A stretch of DNA of 64,000 nucleotides from positions 248,001 through 312,000 of the forward strand of contig NZ_JAPDHX010000002.1 in assembly GCF_025972045.1 (NCBI RefSeq), given 5' to 3'. The number at the start of each line of letters is the position of its first letter. Position 1 is the first letter of the stretch. The position numbers and the translations under genes are program-made. This DNA comes from Micropruina sonneratiae (lineage in GTDB: Bacteria; Actinomycetota; Actinomycetes; Propionibacteriales; Propionibacteriaceae). The notes below the pieces were generated by a model. It did not search any database and had not been told where the DNA came from. It saw only the letters and a list, made by a program, of their open reading frames with translations. This document shows, one piece after another, positions 24,907 to 33,615 of the stretch.

Positions 24907-25068
24907 TCAACGACTCCTTCTGGTGACAGCTGGCTGCTGCCGGCAAAAAGAAACCGCCCCGCACGAGCGCGGGACGGTGCCAACTCCTCCGACTGGTAGA
25001 GGGTTCTCAACCACGCTCACTATCCGCACGCCGGCGAGCGGCGCGACGTGGGTGCTCGTGCTGCTCAT
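24907..25068 (-). CDS. 53-residue leader ORF upstream of the HNH gene
   Basis: ATG 25068 with a clear CAAGGAG ribosome site, reading MSSTSTHVAPLAGVRIVSVV to a C-terminal RRSR and TGA at 24907-24909, directly abutting the HNH ATG. The composition (no hydrophobic core, four Cys/His only) does not suggest a folded enzyme. A strong intrinsic terminator is embedded inside it at 24945-24977, so translation of this ORF could decide whether transcription continues. I do not know the peptide. Confidence 0.6.
   Translation of the reverse strand: MSSTSTHVAPLAGVRIVSVVENPLPVGGVGTVPRSCGAVSFCRQQPAVTRRSR
24945..24977 (-). terminator. Intrinsic terminator inside the leader ORF (possible attenuator)
   Basis: Read on the reverse strand: CCGTCCCGC, loop GCTCGT, GCGGGGCGG (9-bp stem with one G-U), followed at once by TTTCTTTTT. 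This is the only hairpin in the window with a classical T-tract, and it lies within codons 31-42 of the 53-residue ORF, upstream of the HNH gene. Confidence 0.75.
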
Positions 25069-25181
25069 CGGAACTCCTTGGCTGAGGACGTTGCCAAGAC
25101 TAACCCCGCAATCGGCCTTTCCGGTTGCGACACGATGTCGGACACGTGTCACCGGCCCCGTGGGCGGGGGAGGGCCGCAGC

Positions 25182-26096
25182 CTATGCGTTGAGCGACAGC
25201 GCCTTCAGCAGGCGGTCGGCGGCCCCGCCGAGGTTGAGCAGTTCGGCGAGCTCGGCGAACATCTCGGGCTGGACGGGCTCGGTCGGCAGCCGCAGGTCGT
25301 CGAGGCTGACGCCCAGATCGAGGTCACGACGCACCGCCACCACCTCCCGGGCGGCGGCGAGGTAGTCGATGCCTGCGGTGAGCTTCGCGGTCAGCCCGGG
25401 GGAAAGCTTCCTCGCCGACGCCGCGGCGAGCACGCCTTCCAGGTCGCCGTGGTCGGCGATCAGCTTCGCCGCGGTCTTCTCGCCGATCCCCGCGACGCCG
25501 GGCAGGCCGTCGGAGGCGTCCCCCCGCAGCGTGGCGAAGTCGGCGTACCCGGCTCCGGTGATGCCGTACTTGGCCAGCAGCCAGTCGTCGGTCACCCGTT
25601 CGTGGTTGCGGACGCCCTTGACCACCGACAGCACCCGGACGCCGCGGGCGTCGTCGACCAGCTGGAACAGGTCGCGGTCGCCGGTGATCACGTCCACGGG
25701 TCCGGCCGCGGTGCTGGCCAGAGTGCCGATCACGTCGTCGGCCTCGTGGTCGGCGGCACCGACGATGGCGATGCCGACGGCGTCCAGCACGGCCCGGATC
25801 AGCGGCACCTGCGGCACCAGCTCGTCGGGCACCTGTTCGACGGCACCGTGCAGCACCCGGTGCGCCTTGTAGCTGGGCACCAGCTGCACCCGCCACGTGG
25901 GCCGCCAGTTGTCGTCCCAGCAGGCGGCGACGTGCGTGGGCCGGTACTCGGTCACGAACCGGGCGATGAAGTCGAGCAGCCCCCGCACGGCGTTGACGGG
26001 GCGTCCGTCAGCCCCGGTCAGCGAGGTCGGCAAACCGTAGAAAGCACGGAAGTAGAGCGATGCCGTGTCATAAAGTTGCAGAAACGGCCGGTTCAT
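25182..26096 (-). CDS. 5'-3' exonuclease (PolI N-terminal-like, stand-alone)
   Basis: 304 residues, matching the 5'-nuclease domain of DNA polymerase I without the polymerase. Acidic metal sites: LYDTASLYFRAFYGLP, CWDDNWRP, ADHEADDVIGTLA and VITGDRDLFQLV. The helix-3-turn-helix DNA-binding motif is GLPGVAGIGEKTAAKLI near residue 195. ATG 26096 is chosen because family members begin right before LQLYDT. Removes RNA primers or flaps. Divergent from an Lrp-type regulator. Confidence 0.9.
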   Translation of the reverse strand: MNRPFLQLYDTASLYFRAFYGLPTSLTGADGRPVNAVRGLLDFIARFVTEYRPTHVAACWDDNWRPTWRVQLVPSYKAHRVLHGAVEQVPDELVPQVPLIRAVLDAVGIAIVGAADHEADDVIGTLASTAAGPVDVITGDRDLFQLVDDARGVRVLSVVKGVRNHERVTDDWLLAKYGITGAGYADFATLRGDASDGLPGVAGIGEKTAAKLIADHGDLEGVLAAASARKLSPGLTAKLTAGIDYLAAAREVVAVRRDLDLGVSLDDLRLPTEPVQPEMFAELAELLNLGGAADRLLKALSLNA

Positions 26097-26121
26097 CCGC
26101 ACATAGTGACACGATTGAGCC

Positions 26122-26559
26122 ATGGAGAGTACGGATCGCCAGATTCTCACCCTGCTGTCCCGCGACGGTCGGATGTCCTACACCGACATCGGTCGGGAGA
26201 CCGGACTGTCGACGTCAGCGGCGCAGCAGCGGGTCCGGCGGCTCGAGCAGCGGGGCCTGATCACCGGGTATCGCGCCGAGATCAGTTCCGACGCCCTGGG
26301 ACTGCTGCTGACCGCGTTCATCTCCCTCAAGGCCTCCGATCCGGCCGTCGACGAACTCATCCCCGACAAGCTCGCGCAGATCCCGAACGTGGTCTCCTGC
26401 TACTCGGTGGCCGGCGAGGCCAGCCACCTGTGCATCGTGCAGGTCGAGAACCCGGGCGAACTGGAGGCGCTGCTGTCGCAGCTGCGGGTCGGTGTGGGGG
26501 TCCAGACCCTGACCACGCTGGTGCTGTCGGTCCCGTTCAAGGATCGCCCGGTCCTTTGA
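26122..26559 (+). CDS. Lrp/AsnC-family transcriptional regulator
   Basis: 145 residues. N-terminal HTH (TDRQILTLLSRDGRMSYTDI, then GRETGLSTSAAQQRVRRLEQ) and a C-terminal RAM domain (LLLTAFISLKAS ... VVSCYSVAGEASHLCIVQVE). Such regulators sense amino acids as octamers. The target is not obvious; the 25-bp gap to the divergent exonuclease leaves little room for a large operator. Confidence 0.88.
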   Translation: MESTDRQILTLLSRDGRMSYTDIGRETGLSTSAAQQRVRRLEQRGLITGYRAEISSDALGLLLTAFISLKASDPAVDELIPDKLAQIPNVVSCYSVAGEASHLCIVQVENPGELEALLSQLRVGVGVQTLTTLVLSVPFKDRPVL

Positions 26560-26621
26560 GGCGGACCGCGGCGGGCCGGTCTCCGGCGGGGACGACCTCG
26601 AGCGCTGGGTAGCATCCCTTC

Positions 26622-28226
26622 GTGATCGACCGCGTGCGTGCCGTGCCCTGGTGGGCCCGGGCCCTGCTGGGGCTGGCGGTCGGCGCCGCCGGCGGAATGG
26701 CCTTCATGGTGGGGTCGTGGGCGCTGACGATCGGCTGCGTCGCCGCGCTCAGCATGCTGGTCCTGCCCGCCCCGAGTTGGTGGCAGGCGGCGCTCACCGG
26801 GTTCTGCTTCGGTCTCACCCAGTACCTGCTGGGCGTCACCTGGCTGAGCGTCATCTTCGTCGAGGCGCTGTTCGGACTGGCCGCACTCGAGGCCTGCTTC
26901 AGCGCGCTGCTGGCGGTGCTGCTGCGCTGGTCGGGCCGGACGCCGTGGTGGCCGCCCCTGGCGGCCGGCTGCTGGCTGGCCGTGGAGTACGCCTTCTCCC
27001 ACTTTCCCTTCGAAGGCTTCCCCTGGCTGCGGTTGGGCTACTTGAGCGTCGACTCCCCACTGGCCGGCCTGTTGCCGCTCGTGGGCGTCCCCGGTGCGAC
27101 GTTCGCCCTCGCCCTGGCCGGACAGTTCGTGGCCTGGGCCGTGCTGGTCGGCGACGGTCCCACACAGTGGGTGCGCGGGTTGGCGGGCGTGGTGGCGGTG
27201 CTGTGCACCGGCCTGCTGGGCCTGCTGGTGCCGGCCGGGGCCGAGACGGGCAGCGTCAGCGTGGGCTACGTGCAGGGCAACGCACCGGGCGGCGGCATCT
27301 ACGGGCTGGGGGAGGCTCGCACCATCACCCGCAACCACGTCGCCGAGACCCAACGCCTCGCCGGACGGATCGAGTCCGGTGAGCTGCCGCGGCCAGACTT
27401 CGTGGTGTGGCCGGAGAACGGCACCGACATGGACCCGTTCGCCGACGCCCAGACCAACGCCCTGGTGAAGCAGGCGGTGGCCGCGGTCGGCGTCCCGGTG
27501 CTGATCGGCACCATCACCGACGGTCCGGGGGTCGACGAGCGGCAGACCGCGGCGATCGTGTGGGATCCTGCCACCGGCGCCCAGGCCCGCTACGACAAGC
27601 GCAACCTGGTGCCGTTCGGCGAGTGGGTGCCGCTGCGCAGCATCCTGGAGCCACTGTTCCCGGTGGTGCGCTACGTCGGCGCCCAGTCCGTCCCGGGCAC
27701 CGGCCCGGGCGTGCTGCCGATCGACCTGGGCGAGCGAGTGGTCACCGTCGGGGACCTGATCTGCTACGAGGTGGCCTACGACGCCACCGTGCACGACACC
27801 GTCCGCGCGGGCGCCCAACTCAGCGTGGTGCAGAGCAGCAACGCGATGTACGTGGGGACGGGACAGGTGGCGCAACAGTTCCGGATCACCCGGGCCAGGG
27901 CCGCCGAACTGCGCCGCGACATCCTGGTGGTCACCACCACCGGCACCTCGGGCCTGATCCGCCCCGACGGCAGTGTCGCCTTCACCCTGCCGGAGTTCGA
28001 AGCGGCGTCCGGGGTGGTGGAGTTGCCGCTGCGCAGCGGCCTGACGCCCGCGGTGCTCGTCTCGGGCTGGCTGGAACTCGCCGGCATCGCCGTCACCGTG
28101 CTGGGGCTCGCCGTGGTGTTGTGGCGACGCCGGGGAGACACAGCCGGCGCACAACCGGCGCAGGGCCACCACTCCGGGCGGGTGCGGCAGAATGGACAAT
28201 CGGAAGCGAACCAGGAGACCCAGTGA
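26622..28226 (+). CDS. lnt: Apolipoprotein N-acyltransferase
   Basis: 534 residues from GTG 26622. About six to eight N-terminal membrane helices, then a periplasm-side nitrilase domain with the catalytic triad: Glu in FVVWPENGTDMDP, Lys in RYDKRNLVPFGEWVPLR, and Cys in GDLICYEVAYD. Adds the third acyl chain to lipoproteins; several lipoproteins are encoded in this window. Overlaps the next gene by GTGA, the same lnt-ppm coupling known from mycobacteria, where the two may be fused. Confidence 0.92.
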   Translation: MIDRVRAVPWWARALLGLAVGAAGGMAFMVGSWALTIGCVAALSMLVLPAPSWWQAALTGFCFGLTQYLLGVTWLSVIFVEALFGLAALEACFSALLAVLLRWSGRTPWWPPLAAGCWLAVEYAFSHFPFEGFPWLRLGYLSVDSPLAGLLPLVGVPGATFALALAGQFVAWAVLVGDGPTQWVRGLAGVVAVLCTGLLGLLVPAGAETGSVSVGYVQGNAPGGGIYGLGEARTITRNHVAETQRLAGRIESGELPRPDFVVWPENGTDMDPFADAQTNALVKQAVAAVGVPVLIGTITDGPGVDERQTAAIVWDPATGAQARYDKRNLVPFGEWVPLRSILEPLFPVVRYVGAQSVPGTGPGVLPIDLGERVVTVGDLICYEVAYDATVHDTVRAGAQLSVVQSSNAMYVGTGQVAQQFRITRARAAELRRDILVVTTTGTSGLIRPDGSVAFTLPEFEAASGVVELPLRSGLTPAVLVSGWLELAGIAVTVLGLAVVLWRRRGDTAGAQPAQGHHSGRVRQNGQSEANQETQ

Positions 28227-29029
28227 CCACTCCAGAGCTCGGTAAGGTGCTCGTCATCATCCCGACCTACAACGAGGCCGACAACATCACCCCGATCGTG
28301 CAGCGGTTGCGGGTGGCGGTTCCGGACGCCGACGTGTTGATCGCCGACGACAACTCGCCGGACGGCACCGGCCGGATCGCCGACGAACTGGCCGCGGACG
28401 ACGACCAGGTGCACGTCATGCACCGGGAGGCCAAGCAGGGCCTGGGCGCGACCTACGTGGCCGGCTTCCGCTGGGGTCTCGAACGCGGCTACGGCGTCCT
28501 GGTCGAGCACGACGCGGACGGCTCGCACCAACCCGAGCAGTTGCCCAGCATGCTGGCCGCGCTCGAGAACGCGGACATGGTCAAGGGCTCGCGGTGGGTC
28601 AAGGGCGGCTCGGTGGTGAACTGGCCGTGGCATCGCAAGCTGCTGTCGCAGGGCGGCTCGCTGTGGTCGCGGACGATCCTCGGCCTGCCGATCAAGGACG
28701 TCACCGGCGGCTTCACCGCCTTCCGTGCCGACACCCTGCGCGGCATCGGCCTGGACGACATCGAGTCCGCCGGCTACGCCTTCCAGGTCGACCTGGCGCG
28801 GCGGGCCATCGCCAAGGGCTACCGGGTGGCCGAGGTGCCGATCGAGTTCATCGAGCGTGAGCGGGGCGACTCCAAGATGAGCGGCAACATCGTGGCCGAG
28901 GCCATGCTGTTGACCACCCGCTGGGGCGTCACGCACCGCGTCGACCAGGTCAAGCAGTGGCTGGGCATGGACCGCGGCCGGGCGCCCGAACCGGCCGCCG
29001 TCCGAACCGACCAGGACGCCGCGAAGTGA
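28223..29029 (+). CDS. Polyprenol monophosphomannose synthase (Ppm1-like GT2)
   Basis: 268 residues from GTG 28223. GT2 dolichol-phosphate-mannose synthase type: VLVIIPTYNEADNI at the start, VLIADDNSPDGTG, and the catalytic HDADGSHQPEQLP. VTGGFTAFR and FQVDLARRA match bacterial Ppm. No membrane domain of its own, consistent with partnering with Lnt encoded immediately upstream. Supplies lipid-linked mannose for cell-envelope glycolipids and glycoproteins. Confidence 0.92.
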   Translation: MTTPELGKVLVIIPTYNEADNITPIVQRLRVAVPDADVLIADDNSPDGTGRIADELAADDDQVHVMHREAKQGLGATYVAGFRWGLERGYGVLVEHDADGSHQPEQLPSMLAALENADMVKGSRWVKGGSVVNWPWHRKLLSQGGSLWSRTILGLPIKDVTGGFTAFRADTLRGIGLDDIESAGYAFQVDLARRAIAKGYRVAEVPIEFIERERGDSKMSGNIVAEAMLLTTRWGVTHRVDQVKQWLGMDRGRAPEPAAVRTDQDAAK

Positions 29030-29622
29030 CCACGCCGCAGCGCCCCTACCAGGCCTCGGGAGCCCAGCCGGGCTCGCCGGCGACGCGGGGCCGCCGGCCG
29101 TGGCTGGCGCCGCTGGTGCTGCTCACCTTTCTGCTGGTGCCCATCGTGGAGGTGTGGCTGATCGTCAGCGTCGGCAACTGGATCGGCGCGCTGCCCACCA
29201 TCGCCATCCTGGTCGGCGAGGCCGTTCTCGGCGCCTGGCTGATGCGTCGCGAGGGCGCCAAGGCGTGGCGGGCGCTGAACCAGTCGGTCGCCTCGGGCAA
29301 ACTGCCCGGCGGAGAGCTGCTCGACCCCGTGCTGATCGTGGTCGGCGGCATCCTGGTGATGCTGCCCGGCTTCTTCACCGACATCTTCGGCCTGGTCTTC
29401 CTGCTGCCGTTCACCCGGCCGCTGGCCCGCGGTCTGCTGCAGTTGTTCATCACCCGCCGCGCCGCCCGGTCGGGCATCAACATCGACGTGATGCGGGCCC
29501 GGGTCGACCGCGAGAACATCGTCGAGGGCGACACCGTGCCCGATCCCGCGCCGAAGGCCGCGGACCAGCCGCGCCAGCGGCCGTCCGACCCGATGGTGAT
29601 CAAGGGCGAAATCGAACCCTGA
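29026..29622 (+). CDS. FxsA-family membrane protein
   Basis: 198 residues from GTG 29026 (GTGA overlap with the mannosyltransferase). A basic N-terminal tail, then FxsA helices: LLTFLLVPIVEVWLIVSVGN, LPTIAILVGEAVLGAWLM, and the family landmark LDPVLIVVGGILVMLPGFFT. The C-terminal 55 residues are charged and Pro-rich. FxsA proteins affect phage exclusion in E. coli; role here unknown. Third gene of lnt-ppm-fxsA. Confidence 0.88.
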   Translation: MTTPQRPYQASGAQPGSPATRGRRPWLAPLVLLTFLLVPIVEVWLIVSVGNWIGALPTIAILVGEAVLGAWLMRREGAKAWRALNQSVASGKLPGGELLDPVLIVVGGILVMLPGFFTDIFGLVFLLPFTRPLARGLLQLFITRRAARSGINIDVMRARVDRENIVEGDTVPDPAPKAADQPRQRPSDPMVIKGEIEP

Positions 29623-29629
29623 CGTGGCG

Positions 29630-29658
29630 GAGATCCGGGCGTCCTCCGGGATGACGAG
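29630..29658. repeat. REP-like palindrome between fxsA and rbpA
   Basis: AGATCCGGGCGTCCTCCGGG followed by ATGACGAGA; same family as at 4951-5088 and 54067. Located between the convergent 3' ends, so it probably forms the shared hairpin. Confidence 0.6.
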
Positions 29659-29667
29659 AGACGGGGC

Positions 29668-30000
29668 TCAGTCTGTACCGCGGATCTCGTCCAGGCGTTC
29701 GGCCAGCAGATCCTCGAGCTCCTCGATGGAGCGGCGCTCGCGCAGCATGTCCCAGTGGGTGCGCGGCGGCTTGACCTCTTTGGCCTCGGGTTCGACGCCG
29801 TCCGAACGGCGCGCCACGGCGCCGCAGCGCGGGCACTCCCACTCGGTCGGCAGGTCCGCCTCCTCGGCGAACGTGACGCTGAAATGGTGTCCCTTGGGGC
29901 AGTCGAAGCCGACGTCCTGACGGGCCGCGAACTCGACTCCGGAACCGTCGGCGAAGCTCTTCGAACCCAGTCCGGAACCTCGCAGCGATCGCTCAGCCAT
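29668..30000 (-). CDS. rbpA: RNA polymerase-binding protein RbpA
   Basis: 110 residues, ATG 30000. Actinobacteria-specific transcription factor binding RNA polymerase and the principal sigma factor. N-terminal tail, then the core with CPKGHHF and ECPRCG (zinc-ligand positions), the basic linker after SDGVEPEAKEVKPPRTHWDM, and the sigma-interacting helix RRSIEELEDLLAERLDEIR. Strong taxonomic marker. Promoter and control not evident. Confidence 0.93.
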   Translation of the reverse strand: MAERSLRGSGLGSKSFADGSGVEFAARQDVGFDCPKGHHFSVTFAEEADLPTEWECPRCGAVARRSDGVEPEAKEVKPPRTHWDMLRERRSIEELEDLLAERLDEIRGTD

Positions 30001-30075
30001 GTCGTCTCCCTCCACCGGACGCCCCGTGCGAGGGGGGCCGCTCCGGTACCACGCTACTCCGTGAGCCCAAGCGGC

Positions 30076-31425
30076 TCACAGGACTTTGGGCAACGCATTT
30101 CCGGCGTCGGTGATTCCCTTCCGCAGGTCGACCCGGGCCAGCAACAGACCGCCGACAAGGAAAAAGACCACCAAAGTGAGGATCGCCCAGCGATAGGACT
30201 GGCTGAACTGGAACACCAGCGCGAAGCTCAGCGTGCCCAGCCAGCTCGTGCCGCGCTCCATCGCCTGGTAGAAGCTGAAGTACTCCGATTCGCGACCCCT
30301 CGGGACCAGCTGCGAGTAGATCGACCGGCTCAGTGCCTGGGTGCCGCCCATCACCAGGCCGATCGCCGCGCCCAGTGCCAGCAGGGCGCCGAACACGCCG
30401 GCAGGCAGGAAGAACGCCACCGACACCACCGCGAACCAGATCGTGATGCCGATCAGCACGGTGCGCTTCGCGCCGAGACGTCCGGCGATGCGGCCGAACA
30501 GCAGCGCCCCACCGAAGGCGACGAACTGGGTGAGCAGGAAGGTGATCATCACGTTCGTCGTCGACATGCCCAGTTCGAGCTGCGCATACAGCGACGACTG
30601 GCCGATGACCGTCTGGATGCCGTCGTTGAAGAACAGGTAGGCGACCAGGAACAGCAGGGTCTGCGGGTAGCGGCGCAGGTCGATGAACGTGTCGGCCAGT
30701 TGGCGCAGCGGGTTGCGGCGGGCGGCGGGGGAGTGCACCACCTCGTCCAGGGCCCGCTCGGGCAGGTTCCGCAGCCCCAGCACCGGGATCAGCGTGAAGA
30801 TGCCCCACCACAGCCCCGCCGACAGCAGGCTCAGCCGGATCGCGAGCCCGTAGCTGATCCCCAACGACTCGTAGGCCGTCATCAGGCCCAGGTTGCCGGC
30901 CAGCAGCAGGCCGCCGCCGAGGTAGCCCAGCGCCCAGCCGCGGCTGGACACCCGGTCGCGGTCGTCGGGCGGGGCGATCCGGACCAGGATGCCGTCGTAG
31001 ATCACCTGGGACGACCCGACGCACAGGTTGGCGACGATCATCAGCACCGCACCGAGCTGCCAGTTGTCACCGGCGAGCAGGAACATCGCCGACGCCGCCG
31101 CGGCCCCCACCCAGGCCAGGCCGCCGAGCCACCACTGCGGATGCCTCGACCGGTCGGCGATCACCCCGACCAGCAGGAGCGCGACGGTGGTGATGATGGT
31201 CGAGATGGTGACCAGGAACGGGTGCACCGCCCCCGGCAGCACCTGCAATCCGAGCAGCGACACAGGAGTGCTGCAGAGCTGACCCTCGGCCAGATCGGGA
31301 CAGGCGGCGTTGTTCGCCAGGCTGGTCAGGTACGGCCCGAGGATCACCGTCGCGGTGGTCGTCACGTAGGCCGAGTTGGCCCAGTCGTAGAAGTACCAGG
31401 CGCGCTGCTTGGGCGTGCTCCGCAT
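30076..31425 (-). CDS. MFS transporter, UMF1/Atg22-like family
   Basis: 449 residues, about 12 helices. WYFYDWANSAYVTTTATVIL at the N-terminus and VSSRGWALGYLGGGLLLAGN are hallmarks of the UMF1 (vacuole effluxer Atg22-like) family; family substrates are not established. The ATG at 31425 shares one base with the TGA of the upstream glycerophosphodiester phosphodiesterase gene, so the two are coupled and the transporter may move a product of phosphodiester breakdown. Confidence 0.85.
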   Translation of the reverse strand: MRSTPKQRAWYFYDWANSAYVTTTATVILGPYLTSLANNAACPDLAEGQLCSTPVSLLGLQVLPGAVHPFLVTISTIITTVALLLVGVIADRSRHPQWWLGGLAWVGAAAASAMFLLAGDNWQLGAVLMIVANLCVGSSQVIYDGILVRIAPPDDRDRVSSRGWALGYLGGGLLLAGNLGLMTAYESLGISYGLAIRLSLLSAGLWWGIFTLIPVLGLRNLPERALDEVVHSPAARRNPLRQLADTFIDLRRYPQTLLFLVAYLFFNDGIQTVIGQSSLYAQLELGMSTTNVMITFLLTQFVAFGGALLFGRIAGRLGAKRTVLIGITIWFAVVSVAFFLPAGVFGALLALGAAIGLVMGGTQALSRSIYSQLVPRGRESEYFSFYQAMERGTSWLGTLSFALVFQFSQSYRWAILTLVVFFLVGGLLLARVDLRKGITDAGNALPKVL

Positions 31426-32207
31426 CAGTTCCCTTCCCACAGCTCCCGTTCGACCAGCACCTGCTTGAGCAGACCGATGTCGTCACTGACCAGGCCGTCG
31501 ACGCCGATATCGATCAGCCGCTCCAGCTCTGCACGCTCGTTGATCGTCCACACGTGGACGGCGCGCCCAGCCCGGTGGGCTGCACGGACGAGACCCCGGG
31601 AGACCACCGGCACCCGATCGTGCCAGGTGCGTGGCGGGATCTGTAGCACCACACCGGGGGAGCGGACGATCCGCCTGGCCAGCGGCGCGTAGGCGTACCA
31701 GGCCACCCCCCGCGCTCCGACGGCGGTCGGCACCCGGCGTCCGACCAGCCGGCGGAAGGCGGCGATCGTCGACGGCCGGAACGAGCCGACACAGACGCGG
31801 TCGTGGGCGTTGTGCGCGGCGATGGTCCGGGCGAGCGGTTCGACCGCGGCCGGCACCTTGAGGTCGATGTTGAACCGGGCCTCGGGCAACGCGTCGAACA
31901 GTTCGTCGAAGCTCGGGATCGGATCGACCCCGGACACCCGGACCCGCTGCAGTTCCGCCCAGGGCAGCAGCTCGGGGACGCCGGTGGCGTCGGTGACCCG
32001 GTCGAGGGTGTCGTCGTGGAAGGAGAACAGCACCCCGTCGGTGGACACGTGGGCGTCGGTCTCCAGGTAGCGGTAGCCGAGACCGACCGCACGGCGGAAC
32101 GCGTACAGGGTGTTCTCGCGCGCGGCGTCGGACGCGCTCAGGAAGCCGCCCCGGTGCGCCAGCGCAGCGAAACGTGTGTCGAAGTATCGGTAGTCGCCGG
32201 CTCGCAC
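31425..32207 (-). CDS. Glycerophosphodiester phosphodiesterase
   Basis: 260 residues from GTG 32207. TIM-barrel GDPD motifs in order: LAHRGGFLSASDAARENTLY (catalytic His, Glu), ETDAHVSTDGVLFSFHDDTL (metal Glu/Asp and second His), FNIDLKVP and VHVWTINERAELERLI. No signal peptide, so cytoplasmic. Releases glycerol-3-phosphate from deacylated phospholipids. First gene of a two-gene unit with a UMF1 transporter. Confidence 0.9.
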   Translation of the reverse strand: MRAGDYRYFDTRFAALAHRGGFLSASDAARENTLYAFRRAVGLGYRYLETDAHVSTDGVLFSFHDDTLDRVTDATGVPELLPWAELQRVRVSGVDPIPSFDELFDALPEARFNIDLKVPAAVEPLARTIAAHNAHDRVCVGSFRPSTIAAFRRLVGRRVPTAVGARGVAWYAYAPLARRIVRSPGVVLQIPPRTWHDRVPVVSRGLVRAAHRAGRAVHVWTINERAELERLIDIGVDGLVSDDIGLLKQVLVERELWEGN

Positions 32208-32245
32208 GGGCTCAGTATGGGTGACCGGGGACCATAATCGGAGGC

Positions 32246-32617
32246 ATGAACGACTCCACCGTGCCGCTGCGGCAGGCGCTGCGCGACGCCTTGCCGGGGG
32301 CGATGAAGGCCAGGGACACCCCGGCCCGGACGGCGATCCGCTCGGCGCTGGCCGCGATCGAGAACGCCGAGGCGGTCACCGTCGAGACCTCCGGACCGAA
32401 TCTCGCCACCAGCGAGCACGTCGCCGGGGGGACCGTCGGCGTGGGTGCCGCCGAGGCGTCCAGGCTGGAGCTCGACGACGAACGCATCCTCGAGATCGTC
32501 AGCGCCGAGCGCGACGAGCGCCTGGCCGCCGCCGCCGAATACCGGACGGCCGGTCGCGAGGCAGAGGCGGCCACGTTGGAGGCCGAGGCCGCGGCCCTCG
32601 ACGCCTTCCTGTGCTGA
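32246..32617 (+). CDS. Short GatB/YqeY-like protein
   Basis: 123 residues. The first 45 residues (LRQALRDALPGAMKARDTPARTAIRSALAAIENAEA, written in parts LRQALRDALPGAMKARDTPA and RTAIRSALAAIENAEA) match the YqeY N-terminus, and the ERDERLAAAAEYRTAGREAE helix matches the middle. The C-terminal subdomain of the full-length family is missing, so it is about 30 residues shorter than the copy at 20062. Divergent from GDPD. Confidence 0.7.
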   Translation: MNDSTVPLRQALRDALPGAMKARDTPARTAIRSALAAIENAEAVTVETSGPNLATSEHVAGGTVGVGAAEASRLELDDERILEIVSAERDERLAAAAEYRTAGREAEAATLEAEAAALDAFLC

Positions 32618-32717
32618 CCTCGCCCAGACCCCTCGAACGGCACTGGGAGCCGGCCGGCGACCAGACCCGGTGCCGACGTTTCCCAGGCGCCCGCGCAGTG
32701 GGCCACAATAGGCCCTC

Positions 32718-33572
32718 GTGACAACCATCCTGTCGATCCAGTCCTCCGTCGCCTACGGCCACGTCGGGAACAGTGCGGCCACCTTCCCGCTGATGCGCTC
32801 CGGGGTCGAGGTCTGGCCGGTGCTGACGGTGCACTTCTCGAACCACACCGGCTACGGCGAGTGGCGCGGGCCGCTGCTGGCGGCGTCCGACGTGGCCGAC
32901 GTCATCCGTGGCATCGACGAGCGGGGCGTGCTGGGCAGGGTGGACGCCGTGCTCTCCGGCTACCAGGGGGCCGAGGAGGTGGGCGCCGTCGTGCTGGACG
33001 CCGTGGCGCTGGTCAAGCAGCGCAGCCCCCGGGCCGTCTACTGCTGCGACCCGGTGATGGGCGACGTGGGCCGGGGCTTCTTCGTCCGGCCCGGCATTCC
33101 CGAGTTCATGCGTGACCAGGTGGTGCCGCAGGCGCAGATCGTCACCCCCAACCACTTCGAACTGGACTTCCTCACCGGCCGCGAGACGCACACGCTCGAC
33201 GAGGTGATCGACGCCGCCCACGCCCTGCGCGCGGTGGGCCCCGAGACGGTGCTGGTCACCTCCGTGGTCACCGCCGCCACGGCCGAGGACGAACTGACGA
33301 TGCTGGCCGTGACCGGTGACGGCGCCTGGCAAGTGACCACGCCCCGGCTGGACCGCACCTTCACCGGCTCGGGCGACCTGACCGCAGCCATGTTCCTGAG
33401 CCATTGGCTGGCGACGGAGTCGGCCGAGAAGGCCGTCGGCGCCACCGCCGACGTCGTTTATTCGGTGCTCAAGCAGACCGCCGATTCGGGGCTGCCGGAG
33501 TTGCAGCTGGTGGCGGCCCAGGACGAGATCGTCGCACCCACGTACCACTTCGACGTGAGCCGGGTCCGCTGA
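32718..33572 (+). CDS. pdxY: Pyridoxal kinase (PdxY/PdxK type)
   Basis: 284 residues from GTG 32718. Ribokinase fold; phosphorylates pyridoxal in B6 salvage. ILSIQSSVAYGHVGNSAATF is the diagnostic N-terminus, followed by TVHFSNHTGYGEWRG, YCCDPVMGD and TPNHFELDFLTG. The anion-hole motif reads FTGSGDLTAAMF where GTGDLF is usual; the catalytic Asp is kept. Convergent with the MurA-like gene. Confidence 0.9.
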   Translation: MTTILSIQSSVAYGHVGNSAATFPLMRSGVEVWPVLTVHFSNHTGYGEWRGPLLAASDVADVIRGIDERGVLGRVDAVLSGYQGAEEVGAVVLDAVALVKQRSPRAVYCCDPVMGDVGRGFFVRPGIPEFMRDQVVPQAQIVTPNHFELDFLTGRETHTLDEVIDAAHALRAVGPETVLVTSVVTAATAEDELTMLAVTGDGAWQVTTPRLDRTFTGSGDLTAAMFLSHWLATESAEKAVGATADVVYSVLKQTADSGLPELQLVAAQDEIVAPTYHFDVSRVR

Positions 33573-33615
33573 GCGGCGACGACGCCTCGTCCTGCCGGGG
33601 CTGAGGCCCGGGGGC

